Assembly: GCA_903871905.1 (NCBI GenBank)
Contig: CAIQIV010000593.1
Location: forward strand, 1 to 33,322
Direction of reading: 5' to 3'
DNA: 33,322 bases
Origin: an uncultured Chloroflexota bacterium
Lineage (GTDB): Bacteria; Chloroflexota; Anaerolineae; Anaerolineales; UBA4823
Part shown: one piece after another, positions 1 to 7,950 of the stretch
Layout: each line of letters starts with the position of its first letter
Position numbering within the stretch: the first letter of the stretch is position 1
Translations under genes and position numbers: made by a program
The notes under the pieces: model-generated
Databases searched by the model: none
What the model saw: only the letters and a program-made list of their open reading frames with translations
Told to the model about the DNA's origin: nothing

Positions 1-122
1 GCCTCCGGGGCCAGGCAAAGTTGCCCAAAGCCCTCCCAAGACCCAAAAACCTCACCAAAACCCCGAAAACCCCAAAACCCGAAAAACCCCCGGAGGGGGA
101 CCTTCGACGGGAGGGGAGGGGG
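1..122. repeat. G/C-tract low-complexity block with G-quadruplex potential
   Basis: This block is unlike the rest of the window. On the plus strand it has C-runs at 61-64, 70-73, 78-80 and 87-91 separated by A-rich spacers, so the minus strand reads as four G-tracts with T-rich loops, like ciliate-type G4T4 repeats. Next to it the plus strand has G-runs at 95-99, 109-111, 113-116 and 118-122. CCTCCGGGG at 2-10 is the inverse of CCCCGGAGG at 88-96, and CCCCC/GGGGG form a tight inverted repeat at 87-99. It lies downstream of the response regulator stop. It could be a structured intergenic element or a poor-quality contig end. No gene is visible in 1-178. Confidence 0.6.
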
Positions 123-178
123 TCATTTGGAAGGAGACATTACTTACTTGGTCAGCAGCACCAAAGGGGTGAGCTCAT

Positions 179-865
179 TTAGACATCAACCAGCCCTGTG
201 CGAATTGCAAATTTGACCAACTCAGTTGATGAATGCATATTTAGTTTGTGCATGATCCGCTCCCTGTGACGAGAAACGGTTTTGGGGCTGATGCCCAGTT
301 CTTTTCCGATCTGCGGGCTGGGCAAGCCATGAGCAACAAGCTCCAAGACCTGAAGCTCCCGTTCGCTCAACACATCAAGACCAAAGTGACCATCTCCTGG
401 TCCCATTTCCAGGCATTCACCGGCGTCATGAGTTTGGAAAGACAGCCGGCGGTAATCCTCTAACAGCCAACGTGCAAGAGAGGGCTGGAGGTAAACATTG
501 CCCGCAGCCACAGAACGAACGGCAGAGATCAGCTCATCCGCTGCAGCCTGTTTAGTTAAATATCCCGAGGCACCTGCACTGAGCATCGCAAAAAAATATT
601 GTTTATCTTCGTGAATGGTGAGCGCAAGCACACTGACTTCAGGCCGCGCTTCCTTCACTGACCTGGTCGCCTGCAATCCATCCACCCCAGGCATCGAAAT
701 GTCCATGATCACCACATCTGGCTTACATTCAGCCACTTTTTCAAGGGCTTCACTACCACTTTCTGCCTCACCCACCACCAGGAAATCCTGCTGGGTTTCC
801 AATAATACCTTGACCCCCGAACGAACAATCAGGTGATCATCAACCAGCATCAACCGAGTTACCAT
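179..865 (-). CDS. NarL/FixJ-family response regulator (REC + LuxR HTH)
   Basis: A 228-residue cytoplasmic transcription regulator that takes phosphate from a histidine kinase and binds DNA. The receiver domain covers about residues 4-120, with acidic residues D9/D10, phosphoacceptor D55 (in IMDISMPG), T83 and K105 all present. The LuxR-type helix-turn-helix covers about 165-225 (LSERELQVLELVAHG, then GISPKTVSRHRERI). A linker of about 40 residues separates them. The ATG start has GGAGG about 9 nt upstream. The first 26 bp overlap the end of the histidine kinase gene, so the two are translationally coupled and almost certainly form a cognate pair. The target genes cannot be read from the sequence. 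Confidence 0.93.
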   Translation of the reverse strand: MVTRLMLVDDHLIVRSGVKVLLETQQDFLVVGEAESGSEALEKVAECKPDVVIMDISMPGVDGLQATRSVKEARPEVSVLALTIHEDKQYFFAMLSAGASGYLTKQAAADELISAVRSVAAGNVYLQPSLARWLLEDYRRLSFQTHDAGECLEMGPGDGHFGLDVLSERELQVLELVAHGLPSPQIGKELGISPKTVSRHRERIMHKLNMHSSTELVKFAIRTGLVDV

Positions 866-2366
866 CAGGTCCTACCTCCGCTGTTACAGTACCGCTTAAA
901 GGAATGATAGCTTTCACTGTCGTACCTCTACCAGGCGTTGAATGAATCCAAAGCTGACCACCTACCGACTCAACCCTTTCACGCATCCCAGCAATACCAT
1001 AACCCAAGCGATCTGGAACATCCATTCGACCTTCAAATCCTTTGCCACGATCTGCAATTTCTAGTTGTACAAGGTGTATATTATAATGCATGACTACCTG
1101 GGCTTGCATCACTTCCGCATGCCGGGCTACATTCGTCAGCGCCTCCTGGACAACCCGAAAAATGACTGTTTCAACCAGAGGGTCCAAACGGTTTCGAGAT
1201 CCGGTCACTTTTAGGTCAATCTCTATCCCATAGTTACGACGATCTTCATCCACCAGAAAATTTAAAGCCGGGATCAACCCCAGATCATCCAGCTGCGCCG
1301 GACGGAGATCATACACCATCCGGCGGATACTTTCTCCCATCTGCCTTCCCAGCCCTTGCAGATTGTCGATCACCGTTAGCATATCTGGACGCCTGGAAAC
1401 CGCTTTTCTCAATGCCGCGAGGCTCAGGGTAGAAGCGGTGAGCATCTGGGCGGTTTCATCATGCAGTTCCCTGGCAATTCGGGCTCTTTCTTCCTCCTGA
1501 GCTATAACCAGGTGCCTCAACAGGTCACGCCGCATCGCCTCCCGCTTCTCTAATCCTTTTCTGACCTGCTCCGGGGCATCCAAACGTGCCTGCTGGGCAT
1601 TTATTAATATCTGCTGCCTTTCCTGGTCAACAATAGCAGTTACCCGCAACAAGCCAATTGTAATCATTACAGCCAGAAAGCCACGCAGAGCTTGAACAGG
1701 GAATCCGGTATAACGGAAAAAATTCACAGAATTTAGCCAGCTTGCCGGAAAGAAATCCATCGGTGGCACAAATAATTGTGTTCCTGCATAAACCAGGAAA
1801 CCCACCATTACCAGGAATAAGGCATACACCAGTTCAGATTTACGTTGAGCTAAAGGGCTTTTAGTTTGAAGATAGAAAGCCAGCCCGGCAAGACTTGCCC
1901 CTGGCACAGCCAGCACATACCGGGCAGCTGTATCTGCATGTAACAGCCAATGACCGGGTGCATTCCAATGAATCAATGCAGTAAACCCAAGGATTAAGAA
2001 AAAAATACATAAGAATAATCCCCCAATGGAATAATCCAGGATATTGAATCTGCTCTTTGGACGGAGCACCCGGATACCAAAAACCATCAGAGCAGAAAAA
2101 CTGAGCGTCAACATCCCCAACCGCAACCAATCAAACCAAGGTGAGTAATTGATTCCCAACAACTGGCGATTGAGCAACAACATCTCAATCCATTCATGGA
2201 CTCCATGAACAAAACCAAAAATGGCTAATGGTTTCAGTGCATGTACATCTGCCAGGATGGGTGAGCGGTTTGCCTCCAACAACATAGCCAACCCCAGGCA
2301 AAAAAAAGCCAACCCATAGACAAAAAACACCAGGGAGATATTAATCGAAATTCCCAGGAGTGTCAT
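840..2366 (-). CDS. Membrane-bound sensor histidine kinase (HisKA_3/HATPase)
   Basis: A 508-residue NarX/DesK-type sensor kinase. The first 245 residues hold six or seven hydrophobic segments (about 8-30, 47-65, 80-100, 111-133, 148-166, 178-200, 228-245) with no obvious periplasmic domain, so the sensing region is probably in the membrane. A coiled stretch (about 247-290) leads to the HisKA_3 dimerisation helix with phospho-accepting H302 in ARELHDETAQ. The ATPase domain follows, with the N-box around N412 (QEALTNVARHA), a G1-like DRGKGF near 439 and a G2-like GYGIAGMRERV near 456. The start has AGGTGG seven nt upstream. It is the promoter-proximal gene of a two-gene operon with the LuxR regulator. 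The signal is unknown. Confidence 0.93.
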   Translation of the reverse strand: MTLLGISINISLVFFVYGLAFFCLGLAMLLEANRSPILADVHALKPLAIFGFVHGVHEWIEMLLLNRQLLGINYSPWFDWLRLGMLTLSFSALMVFGIRVLRPKSRFNILDYSIGGLFLCIFFLILGFTALIHWNAPGHWLLHADTAARYVLAVPGASLAGLAFYLQTKSPLAQRKSELVYALFLVMVGFLVYAGTQLFVPPMDFFPASWLNSVNFFRYTGFPVQALRGFLAVMITIGLLRVTAIVDQERQQILINAQQARLDAPEQVRKGLEKREAMRRDLLRHLVIAQEEERARIARELHDETAQMLTASTLSLAALRKAVSRRPDMLTVIDNLQGLGRQMGESIRRMVYDLRPAQLDDLGLIPALNFLVDEDRRNYGIEIDLKVTGSRNRLDPLVETVIFRVVQEALTNVARHAEVMQAQVVMHYNIHLVQLEIADRGKGFEGRMDVPDRLGYGIAGMRERVESVGGQLWIHSTPGRGTTVKAIIPLSGTVTAEVGPDGNSVDAG

Positions 2367-2383
2367 CCTGCATCCACCTGGTT

Positions 2384-2418
2384 AAAAAAAAACTTCCGAT
2401 GCAAATAGTACCGGAAGT
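2384..2418 (-). terminator. Candidate intrinsic terminator/attenuator in kinase leader
   Basis: Read on the minus strand, a 7-bp stem ACTTCCG/CGGAAGT (2412-2418 with 2392-2398) encloses a 13-nt loop and is followed directly by a run of nine T (complement of A 2384-2392). The run ends 18 nt before the kinase start codon. No minus-strand gene lies upstream for it to terminate, so if real it would act on the kinase transcript itself. The stem is short and the loop large, so this is tentative. Confidence 0.4.
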
Positions 2419-2561
2419 CTTCCCCTTGGCTGTCTTCCAGCCAGGCAGCTTAAAATATGGATATCCATCGTATTCACCAAAATTAAATTACCCTCTCAGG
2501 ATAAGAAATTGGGTAATTTCACCAAAAAAATATCAAGGCCTGGCACATAAAATACCAAACG

Positions 2562-2583
2562 TTGGGTATTCTATCCTACCCAA
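2562..2583. promoter_or_regulatory. Inverted repeat TTGGGTA-N8-TACCCAA in intergenic region
   Basis: A perfect 7-bp inverted repeat with an 8-nt centre lies between the divergent kinase and receiver-GAF genes, 67 bp upstream of the latter's start. It could be an operator or an RNA hairpin. Apart from this repeat, the kinase-leader hairpin and a -10-like box, nothing else was recognised in 2367-2650. Confidence 0.35.
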
Positions 2584-2636
2584 GAGGTTATGACAAGGAA
2601 AAGATTAAGAAAGCTTCTGCCAGGATGAAATTATGC

Positions 2637-2642
2637 TATGAT
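2637..2642 (+). promoter_or_regulatory. -10-like box TATGAT, leaderless arrangement
   Basis: TATGAT lies 8 nt before the GTG start at 2651. An in-frame TGA at 2639-2641 rules out a more upstream start, and no Shine-Dalgarno is visible, so a leaderless mRNA is plausible. No convincing -35 box is seen. Confidence 0.35.
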
Positions 2643-2650
2643 CTGAAATT

Positions 2651-3841
2651 GTGAGAGACGAAGAGGGCAGCACGTTTTATATCATAACCGACCAAACGGA
2701 AATCAGAGATTTGATCGCCGAGCAGACATTGAAATCATCTGGCTATCCAGTTTTCTCATTCCTGGATATTGACAGCGCCATGGGGGAAATTCTGAAACAG
2801 CCACCAGACTGCATCATCGTAGATACCAATCTACCTGGATTAAGTGCCAAAGACCTGATGGTTATGATGCAAGCTCAAGGCATCGATGTTCCAGCGATCG
2901 TTTTAGCCAGGAAAGGGGAAGAGGCCGACGTGATCCAGGCCTTCCGCCTGGGGGCTGAGGATTATATTCTCTGGCCTTGCCAGGAAACGGAGGTCCTGGC
3001 TGTAGTGGAGCGGGTCCTAGGCAGGGTTAATTCGCTCAAGCAGCGTGAGCGTATGGAACGGCAAATACAACGAGCTAATGCGGAACTGCAGCAGCGGATA
3101 AGAGAAATGACCACAATCTACAAGATTGGAAAAGTCGTCACTTCTATCACCGATATCTCACTGCTGTCTGAAAAGATCTTGGATGCTGCGATAGAAGTTA
3201 CATCCTCTGAGATCGGGTGGCTGATGCTACGCGATGAGGCCACAAAGGTCTTCTTTTTAGTCGCACACCGGAATCTGCCGCCCTTGTATGCCAACCGCCT
3301 GCACAAACCATGGGATGATGGGATCAGTGTCCTGGCTGCTCGTTCTGGGAAAATGCTCTTCTTGTATGGCGAAAACCTGACCCGTTTCGAAGTAAGCAAG
3401 TTTGGTAAGTCGATCCTCATCGTACCGATTAAATCACAGCAGCAGGTGATTGGGTTAATGATAGTAATGCATGCCCAACCCACTCCATTCAATCAAAATG
3501 TGATCCGCTTGCTTGAGGCTGTTGCAGATTACGCTTCGATCTCCCTGCAAAATGCGCGGATGTTCCTGGCCGTGGAAGAACGCCTGCGAAGTATGAACCG
3601 GGCTGAAGATGCACATATGCGAGAACAAATCAACCTGGATATGCTGCGAAACTTCAGTAAGGAACAGGCATCAATCATCGAAGAAACAATGGACACTCTG
3701 GAAAGCCTATCAAAGATTCCCGCCTCGCGCTGGAGTGCCAAGCAGCGCGATTCACTTTTGCGCTTGCGCGACCAGGTGGAGAGCCTGATCCACTTGGCAG
3801 AGACGTCAGCAAATATTTCCGACTCATCGATGCAAAGCTAA
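2651..3841 (+). CDS. Orphan receiver-GAF protein with degenerate receiver domain
   Basis: 396 residues, GTG start. Residues about 8-125 form a CheY-like receiver with the phosphoacceptor aspartate at D58 (CIIVDTNLPG). Other conserved receiver positions are changed: the usual acidic pair is reduced to D14, the switch Thr/Ser is A86, and the Lys of the YxxKP motif is W108 (DYILWP). A coiled segment (about 127-155) leads to a GAF domain (about 160-305), followed by a helical tail to 396. There is no DNA-binding, kinase or cyclase output domain, so it probably works through partner proteins. It is monocistronic, divergent from the kinase operon and convergent with the glycosyltransferase. Domain assignment is firm; its role is unknown. 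Confidence 0.8.
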   Translation: MRDEEGSTFYIITDQTEIRDLIAEQTLKSSGYPVFSFLDIDSAMGEILKQPPDCIIVDTNLPGLSAKDLMVMMQAQGIDVPAIVLARKGEEADVIQAFRLGAEDYILWPCQETEVLAVVERVLGRVNSLKQRERMERQIQRANAELQQRIREMTTIYKIGKVVTSITDISLLSEKILDAAIEVTSSEIGWLMLRDEATKVFFLVAHRNLPPLYANRLHKPWDDGISVLAARSGKMLFLYGENLTRFEVSKFGKSILIVPIKSQQQVIGLMIVMHAQPTPFNQNVIRLLEAVADYASISLQNARMFLAVEERLRSMNRAEDAHMREQINLDMLRNFSKEQASIIEETMDTLESLSKIPASRWSAKQRDSLLRLRDQVESLIHLAETSANISDSSMQS

Positions 3842-3869
3842 AATTAAGTCTGCCTGCCTGGCCAACCAA

Positions 3870-5120
3870 TTAAGACTTTTCATCAAAAACCAGGGAGGAA
3901 TATACCTCCAGGATACGCCGGGCAATCTTGTCCCACGAGTACTCCTGAGCGAAAGCTGCGGCCTGTTTTCCCAATTTTTCTCGCAAGTGAACATCAGCTA
4001 TAATATCCACCAGGCGATCTGCCAGTGAAGAAGGATCATCTGCTGGTACGGTGAAGCCAGTTTCCCCATCCTTAACCAAGAATGCCAAACCTCCTACCTG
4101 CGATGCCACCACCGGCGTGCCACACGCCATTGCCTCCAGCGCTACCATTCCAAAAGATTCATAGTGCGATGGAACAACAACCGCCTCAGCCGCCGAATAA
4201 TAATATGCCAGGGTATCCTGCCCCCTCTTACCCAAAAATGCGACCAGATCTTCGAGATCATACTCCTCGCGCATAGACTGCAGACGTTTCATCTCGCTAT
4301 TAATCTTCTGGAAATTGAGATCCGGATCGCCTCCAATCACTGCAAGATAAATTGGGTGCTGGCTGAAGAACCCAGATTGACGTAGGATATTGATCGCATT
4401 CAGAAGCACATCAATCCCCTTCAAGGGCTCAATCCTGCCTACAAACAATAACATCCGGTCCTGAGGCGATAACCCGATAAATTCCTTGGCTTCATCTGCC
4501 GGGATAGGGTAAAAATGGCCAAGATCTACTCCGGGAGGGATGATCACAATCTTGCGCGGATCTGCGTGGTATAACCACTGCAGTTGAGCCAGCTCTGCCG
4601 GTGTTGCAGCTACAATCCGGTCCGCAAAGTGCAGAACACTGCGCTCGCCATTCAGGCGGTATTCCCCCTCTGCCTCTTCTGGCGTGCGAGCTACCCGCTG
4701 CTTCATCACGCCCAATGTATGGAACATGTTTACCAGGGGAATATTCCACGCTTTCTTTAATTCCAATCCCGCCAACCCAGACATCCAATAGTGGCTGTGG
4801 ATCAAGTCATACTTAATCCCTTTATGGCGCGAAAATTCCTGGATCCCCGCAGCAAATTCTGGCAAATATGCCACCAGATCCTGCTTGAGAAGTGGGCGTT
4901 CAGGACCAGAAGGGACGTGTACCACGCGGTTCCCAAAACCCAGATCATGCAGCACATGCGGAACGTGTTCATCTTGAGAACGGGTGAACACATCCACATG
5001 AACCCCTAAATGTCCCAGCTGCCGGGTTAAATCCCGTACGTAAACATTCATCCCACCAGTATCTTTACCGCCTAAAGTAGCCAGCGGGCAAGTATGATAG
5101 GATAACATGGCAATATTCAA
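3870..5120 (-). CDS. GT4-family glycosyltransferase (MshA/sucrose synthase-like)
   Basis: 416 residues, a GT-B fold retaining glycosyltransferase that moves a sugar from a nucleotide donor. The N-terminal domain has the glycine loop GGKDTGGMNVYVRDL (about 17-31) and HVDVFTRS, typical of the MshA and sucrose-phosphate synthase branch. The C-terminal donor-binding domain has FVGRIEPLKGID (about 227-237) and the E-x7-E motif at E321/E329 (HYESFGMVALEAMACG). The start is TTG, supported by AAGGAG 8 nt upstream; the first ATG is Met5. It stands alone and is divergent from the tRNA gene, whose -35 box overlaps its ribosome-binding site. Acceptor is unknown: mycothiol, sucrose and cell-envelope glycan roles are all possible. 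Confidence 0.87.
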   Translation of the reverse strand: MNIAMLSYHTCPLATLGGKDTGGMNVYVRDLTRQLGHLGVHVDVFTRSQDEHVPHVLHDLGFGNRVVHVPSGPERPLLKQDLVAYLPEFAAGIQEFSRHKGIKYDLIHSHYWMSGLAGLELKKAWNIPLVNMFHTLGVMKQRVARTPEEAEGEYRLNGERSVLHFADRIVAATPAELAQLQWLYHADPRKIVIIPPGVDLGHFYPIPADEAKEFIGLSPQDRMLLFVGRIEPLKGIDVLLNAINILRQSGFFSQHPIYLAVIGGDPDLNFQKINSEMKRLQSMREEYDLEDLVAFLGKRGQDTLAYYYSAAEAVVVPSHYESFGMVALEAMACGTPVVASQVGGLAFLVKDGETGFTVPADDPSSLADRLVDIIADVHLREKLGKQAAAFAQEYSWDKIARRILEVYSSLVFDEKS

Positions 5121-5132
5121 GGTATTTTCTCC

Positions 5133-5162
5133 TTGCCACTTTTGATTATTTACTGCTATAAT
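5133..5162 (+). promoter_or_regulatory. Sigma-70-type promoter of tRNA-Thr with extended -10
   Basis: TTGCCA at 5133-5138, an 18-bp spacer, and TATAAT at 5157-5162 preceded by TG at 5154-5155 (extended -10). Transcription would start near 5169, about 25 nt before the mature tRNA. The -35 box lies in the ribosome-binding region of the divergent glycosyltransferase gene. Confidence 0.75.
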
Positions 5163-5193
5163 CTAGGCCGTTCAATCACAGCCCTTCTTCTTC

Positions 5194-5266
5194 GCCACCG
5201 TAGCTCAGTCGGCAGAGCAGACGTTTCGTAAACGCCAGGTCAAGGGTTCAAATCCCTTCGGTGGCT
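5194..5266 (+). tRNA. tRNA-Thr (anticodon CGU)
   Basis: A full cloverleaf can be drawn. The acceptor stem is seven perfect pairs (GCCACCG/CGGTGGC); D stem GCTC/GAGC; anticodon loop TTCGTAA with CGT at 5227-5229, which decodes ACG; T arm AAGGG-TTCAAAT-CCCTT. The discriminator would be T5266 and CCA is not encoded. The anticodon stem has one A-C mismatch (A5221 with C5235). A run of six T (5266-5271) follows directly and may help termination. Confidence 0.95.
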
Positions 5267-5308
5267 TTTTTGTTGCTGATCAATTTTATCATCATGACCT
5301 GGGCATAG

Positions 5309-5314
5309 TATAAT
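5309..5314 (+). promoter_or_regulatory. -10 box TATAAT, leaderless arrangement before uridine kinase
   Basis: A perfect TATAAT ends 9 nt before the ATG at 5324, so transcription would begin within about 3 nt of the start codon. No good Shine-Dalgarno lies between. The -35 region (around 5285-5291) is poor. Confidence 0.5.
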
Positions 5315-5323
5315 TTATCCGAG

Positions 5324-5983
5324 ATGAACAACCACTCCAATCCTCTGGTGATTGCCATTGCGGGTGGATCAGGTTCGGGAAAGACCACCCTGGCAAAGAT
5401 GATCCTCCAGCGTGTTGGAGAGGATCGAATTTCATACCTTCCTCATGATGCCTATTACAAAGATTTGAGCGCCCTGCCTCCCAACCAGAGACACACGATT
5501 AACTTTGATCATCCTGATTCCCTCGATACAGTGCTGCTCAGGGAACACATCCAGGCGTTAAAAGCTGGCTGTCCCGTTTACCTGCCGGTTTATGACTTTA
5601 AGCGCCATACGCGCACAGATCAAACACTGCGCGTTGATCCACACCCGGTGATCATGGTAGAAGGTATATTGATCTTCTCCGAATCCGATCTGCGTAACCT
5701 TTTTGACGTAAAGATATTTGTTGATACCGATGCTGACCTCCGCTTCATCCGCCGTTTGGAACGAGACATCCTTGAACGCGGCCGCACTACCGAAGCCGTG
5801 ATTCGCCAGTATCTGGCAACGGTGCGTCCCATGCACCTCGAGTTTGTGGAACCATCCAAGAGATACGCCGATGTGATCATTCCCGAAGGGGGGATGAACG
5901 AGGTGGCAATGGAGATGGTTGTTGCGCGCCTGGAGAGTCTCCTAAATTTAGATGTGGAACAAAAATCAATTCACAATCCCTGA
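5324..5983 (+). CDS. udk: Uridine kinase
   Basis: 219 residues, the normal length for bacterial uridine/cytidine kinase, which phosphorylates uridine and cytidine to UMP and CMP in pyrimidine salvage. The P-loop GGSGSGKT is at residues 14-21. The family motifs HDAYYKD (about 41-47), NFDHPDSLD (about 60-68), the YDFKRHTR segment (about 90-97) and EGILIF (about 113-118) are all present, as is the lid-region arginine pair in RFIRRLERD. The C-terminal RYADVIIPEGG fits the family. It is the first gene of a plus-strand run and is followed 9 bp later by a cyclophilin gene. Confidence 0.95.
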   Translation: MNNHSNPLVIAIAGGSGSGKTTLAKMILQRVGEDRISYLPHDAYYKDLSALPPNQRHTINFDHPDSLDTVLLREHIQALKAGCPVYLPVYDFKRHTRTDQTLRVDPHPVIMVEGILIFSESDLRNLFDVKIFVDTDADLRFIRRLERDILERGRTTEAVIRQYLATVRPMHLEFVEPSKRYADVIIPEGGMNEVAMEMVVARLESLLNLDVEQKSIHNP

Positions 5984-5992
5984 AAGGAAAAC

Positions 5993-6514
5993 ATGATGAC
6001 ATCCCAACCTTTACGCTGGCCCAAACCTCCTGAGATGGCGATCGATCAGAAGAAAAAATACACTGCATTAATTCACACCACCCAGGGTGATATATCTATC
6101 CAACTCTTTGCCGATAAGACGCCAAAGACTGTGAACAACTTTGTCTTTTTAGCTCGACAGGGTTTTTACAATGGCACGATTTTCCATCGGGTAATTAAGG
6201 ATTTCATGGTGCAGGGCGGCGATCCAACCGGCACAGGACGGGGCGGGCCAGGGTATCAGTTTCCGGATGAATTTGACCGTTCTTTAAGGCATGATAAACC
6301 GGGTATCCTATCCATGGCGAATGCTGGCCCTGGCACGAACGGGTCCCAATTTTTTATCACTCATGTCCCGACACCCTGGCTTGATGGCAAGCATAGCGTC
6401 TTCGGCCAGGTGGTCAAGGGGATGGATGTGGTCAACTCGATCCCTGAGCGTGACCCGATGAAATTGAATGCCCCGGCAGTGAAGATCAATGAGATTTCGA
6501 TTGTAGAAGAATAG
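5993..6514 (+). CDS. Cyclophilin-type peptidyl-prolyl cis-trans isomerase
   Basis: 173 residues catalysing proline isomerisation during protein folding. The signature [19 protein letters not shown] includes catalytic R66 with F71 and Q74. NGSQFFIT (about 116-123) and [12 protein letters not shown] (about 129-140) complete the active site. The N-terminal about 22 residues are a hydrophilic extension with no signal peptide, so it is probably cytoplasmic. AAAGGA lies a few nt before tandem ATG codons (5993 and 5996), and either could be used. It sits between uridine kinase (9 bp) and the dipeptidase (14 bp), in a probable operon of housekeeping genes. Confidence 0.95.
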   Translation: MMTSQPLRWPKPPEMAIDQKKKYTALIHTTQGDISIQLFADKTPKTVNNFVFLARQGFYNGTIFHRVIKDFMVQGGDPTGTGRGGPGYQFPDEFDRSLRHDKPGILSMANAGPGTNGSQFFITHVPTPWLDGKHSVFGQVVKGMDVVNSIPERDPMKLNAPAVKINEISIVEE

Positions 6515-6528
6515 GGTGCATACGATAG

Positions 6529-7893
6529 ATGGTTGACCTTGCCAAAGTCGATGCCTACCTGGACTCTCACCTGGATGAGAGCCTGGCTGAATTGTCCACC
6601 TTTTGTACCCAGCCCAGCGTCGCTGCACAGAACTGGGGTATAGTTGAGTGTGCAGAGCTGACTGCAGAGATGCTGCGCAAGCGTCATTTCGATGTAAAAA
6701 TTACCTCCACTGGTGGAGCTCCTGTGGTTTATGGAGAAAGGGCAGGAGCCGGGTCAAAAACCCTGCTTTTCTACAACCATTATGATGTCCAGCCCCCTGA
6801 ACCTCTGGATTTATGGGTTAGCCCTCCCTTTGAACCAACCCTGCGCGACGGCAAGCTGTATGCACGCGGCGTATCAGACGATAAAGGCCACCTGGTCAGC
6901 CGTCTCTATGCAATCGATGCCCTCTTATCATTAATCGGTGAGCTTCCCTGCAACATCAAATTTCTGGTTGAGGGCGAGGAAGAGATTAGCAGCCTGCACT
7001 TGAAAGATTTTGTGCTGGCCAACCAGGATTTGCTGGCAGCGGATGGCTGTGTATGGGAATTTGGCGGGGTAGATCACTGCGAGAGGCCTATACAATACCT
7101 TGGGCTGCGCGGGATCTGCTACGTTGAGTTAAGTGTGGAAACAGCACATATTGATGTTCACTCCGGATTAGGGGGCTCGATCTTTCCCAATGCAGCCTGG
7201 CGGCTGGTCTGGGCGTTGAACAGCCTGAAAGGCCCGGATGAGCGCATCCTCATCCCAGGTTTCTACGATGCTGTGCAAGCCCCCAGCACCCGAGATAGGC
7301 AGTTGATGGCTCTGCTGCCGGAGGCTGCCGATGAATATCGTCAACGCTACGGAATTAAAGAGTTTCTCAAAGGCCTCCACGGAGGGCTTGAGCTGCAGCT
7401 GGCAGAGGTCTTTGAACCAACCTGTACCATTTGCGGCCTGACCTCCGGTTACCAGGGCCCTGGCTCAAAAACCGTCCAGCCAGCCAGGGCATCGGCAAAA
7501 GTTGATTTCCGCCTGGTTCCCGATCAGACGCCAGAAGACGTGCTGAATAAACTACGCGCCCATTTAGATACACAGGGGTTTGATGATATCCGGATTGATT
7601 TTCTCGGCGGTGAGCCGCCGGCACGAACTGACCCTGACCATCCCTTTGTGCAGATGGTGGTGGACACAGCCGAATCGGTCTATGGAACGAAGATGCAGGT
7701 TGTACCGATGGTGGGCGGTTCAGGCCCCAGTCACCCGTTTATTCACCATTTGGGACTACCTGTGGTCACCGCGGGGATTGGGTATCCCGGGCAGTTGGCA
7801 CATGCCCCGAATGAAAACATCCGCATCGATCTATACTTGAAGGGAGCAAAACACATCGCCCGGATCATCAATGAGTTTTGTAATAATCCGTAA
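6529..7893 (+). CDS. M20-family metallodipeptidase
   Basis: 454 residues, a cytoplasmic two-metal dipeptidase or carboxypeptidase of the M20 (CNDP/ArgE/DapE) group. Metal ligands are visible: H84 and D86 in NHYDVQPPEP, bridging D117 in GVSDDKG, the EGEEE cluster at 148-152 with the catalytic glutamate, and a late SHPFIHH segment with the final histidine. The middle part (VHSGLGGSIFPN onward) is the lid/dimerisation domain. HYDVQPPEPLDLW is typical of the CNDP-like dipeptidase branch rather than DapE. The start lies 14 bp after the cyclophilin stop. The exact peptide substrate is not predictable. Confidence 0.92.
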   Translation: MVDLAKVDAYLDSHLDESLAELSTFCTQPSVAAQNWGIVECAELTAEMLRKRHFDVKITSTGGAPVVYGERAGAGSKTLLFYNHYDVQPPEPLDLWVSPPFEPTLRDGKLYARGVSDDKGHLVSRLYAIDALLSLIGELPCNIKFLVEGEEEISSLHLKDFVLANQDLLAADGCVWEFGGVDHCERPIQYLGLRGICYVELSVETAHIDVHSGLGGSIFPNAAWRLVWALNSLKGPDERILIPGFYDAVQAPSTRDRQLMALLPEAADEYRQRYGIKEFLKGLHGGLELQLAEVFEPTCTICGLTSGYQGPGSKTVQPARASAKVDFRLVPDQTPEDVLNKLRAHLDTQGFDDIRIDFLGGEPPARTDPDHPFVQMVVDTAESVYGTKMQVVPMVGGSGPSHPFIHHLGLPVVTAGIGYPGQLAHAPNENIRIDLYLKGAKHIARIINEFCNNP

Positions 7894-7950
7894 ACCGGTG
7901 TGGGAGCATTCTCGTTCTGTACAAATTCAAAATAAAATCAGGAGGATTCC

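Noticed and set aside
2360-2593. 77-residue plus-strand open frame in the kinase/receiver-GAF intergenic region
   Set aside because: It overlaps the kinase start and the hairpin, and has no ribosome-binding site and no recognisable protein features.
3560-3841. C-terminal helical tail of the receiver-GAF protein as a histidine kinase core
   Set aside because: No H-box histidine context and no ATPase N/G boxes are present.
3846-3878. AAGTCT/AGACTT inverted repeat between convergent genes as a terminator
   Set aside because: It has only six pairs with a loop of about 21 nt and no strong T-run; too weak to call.
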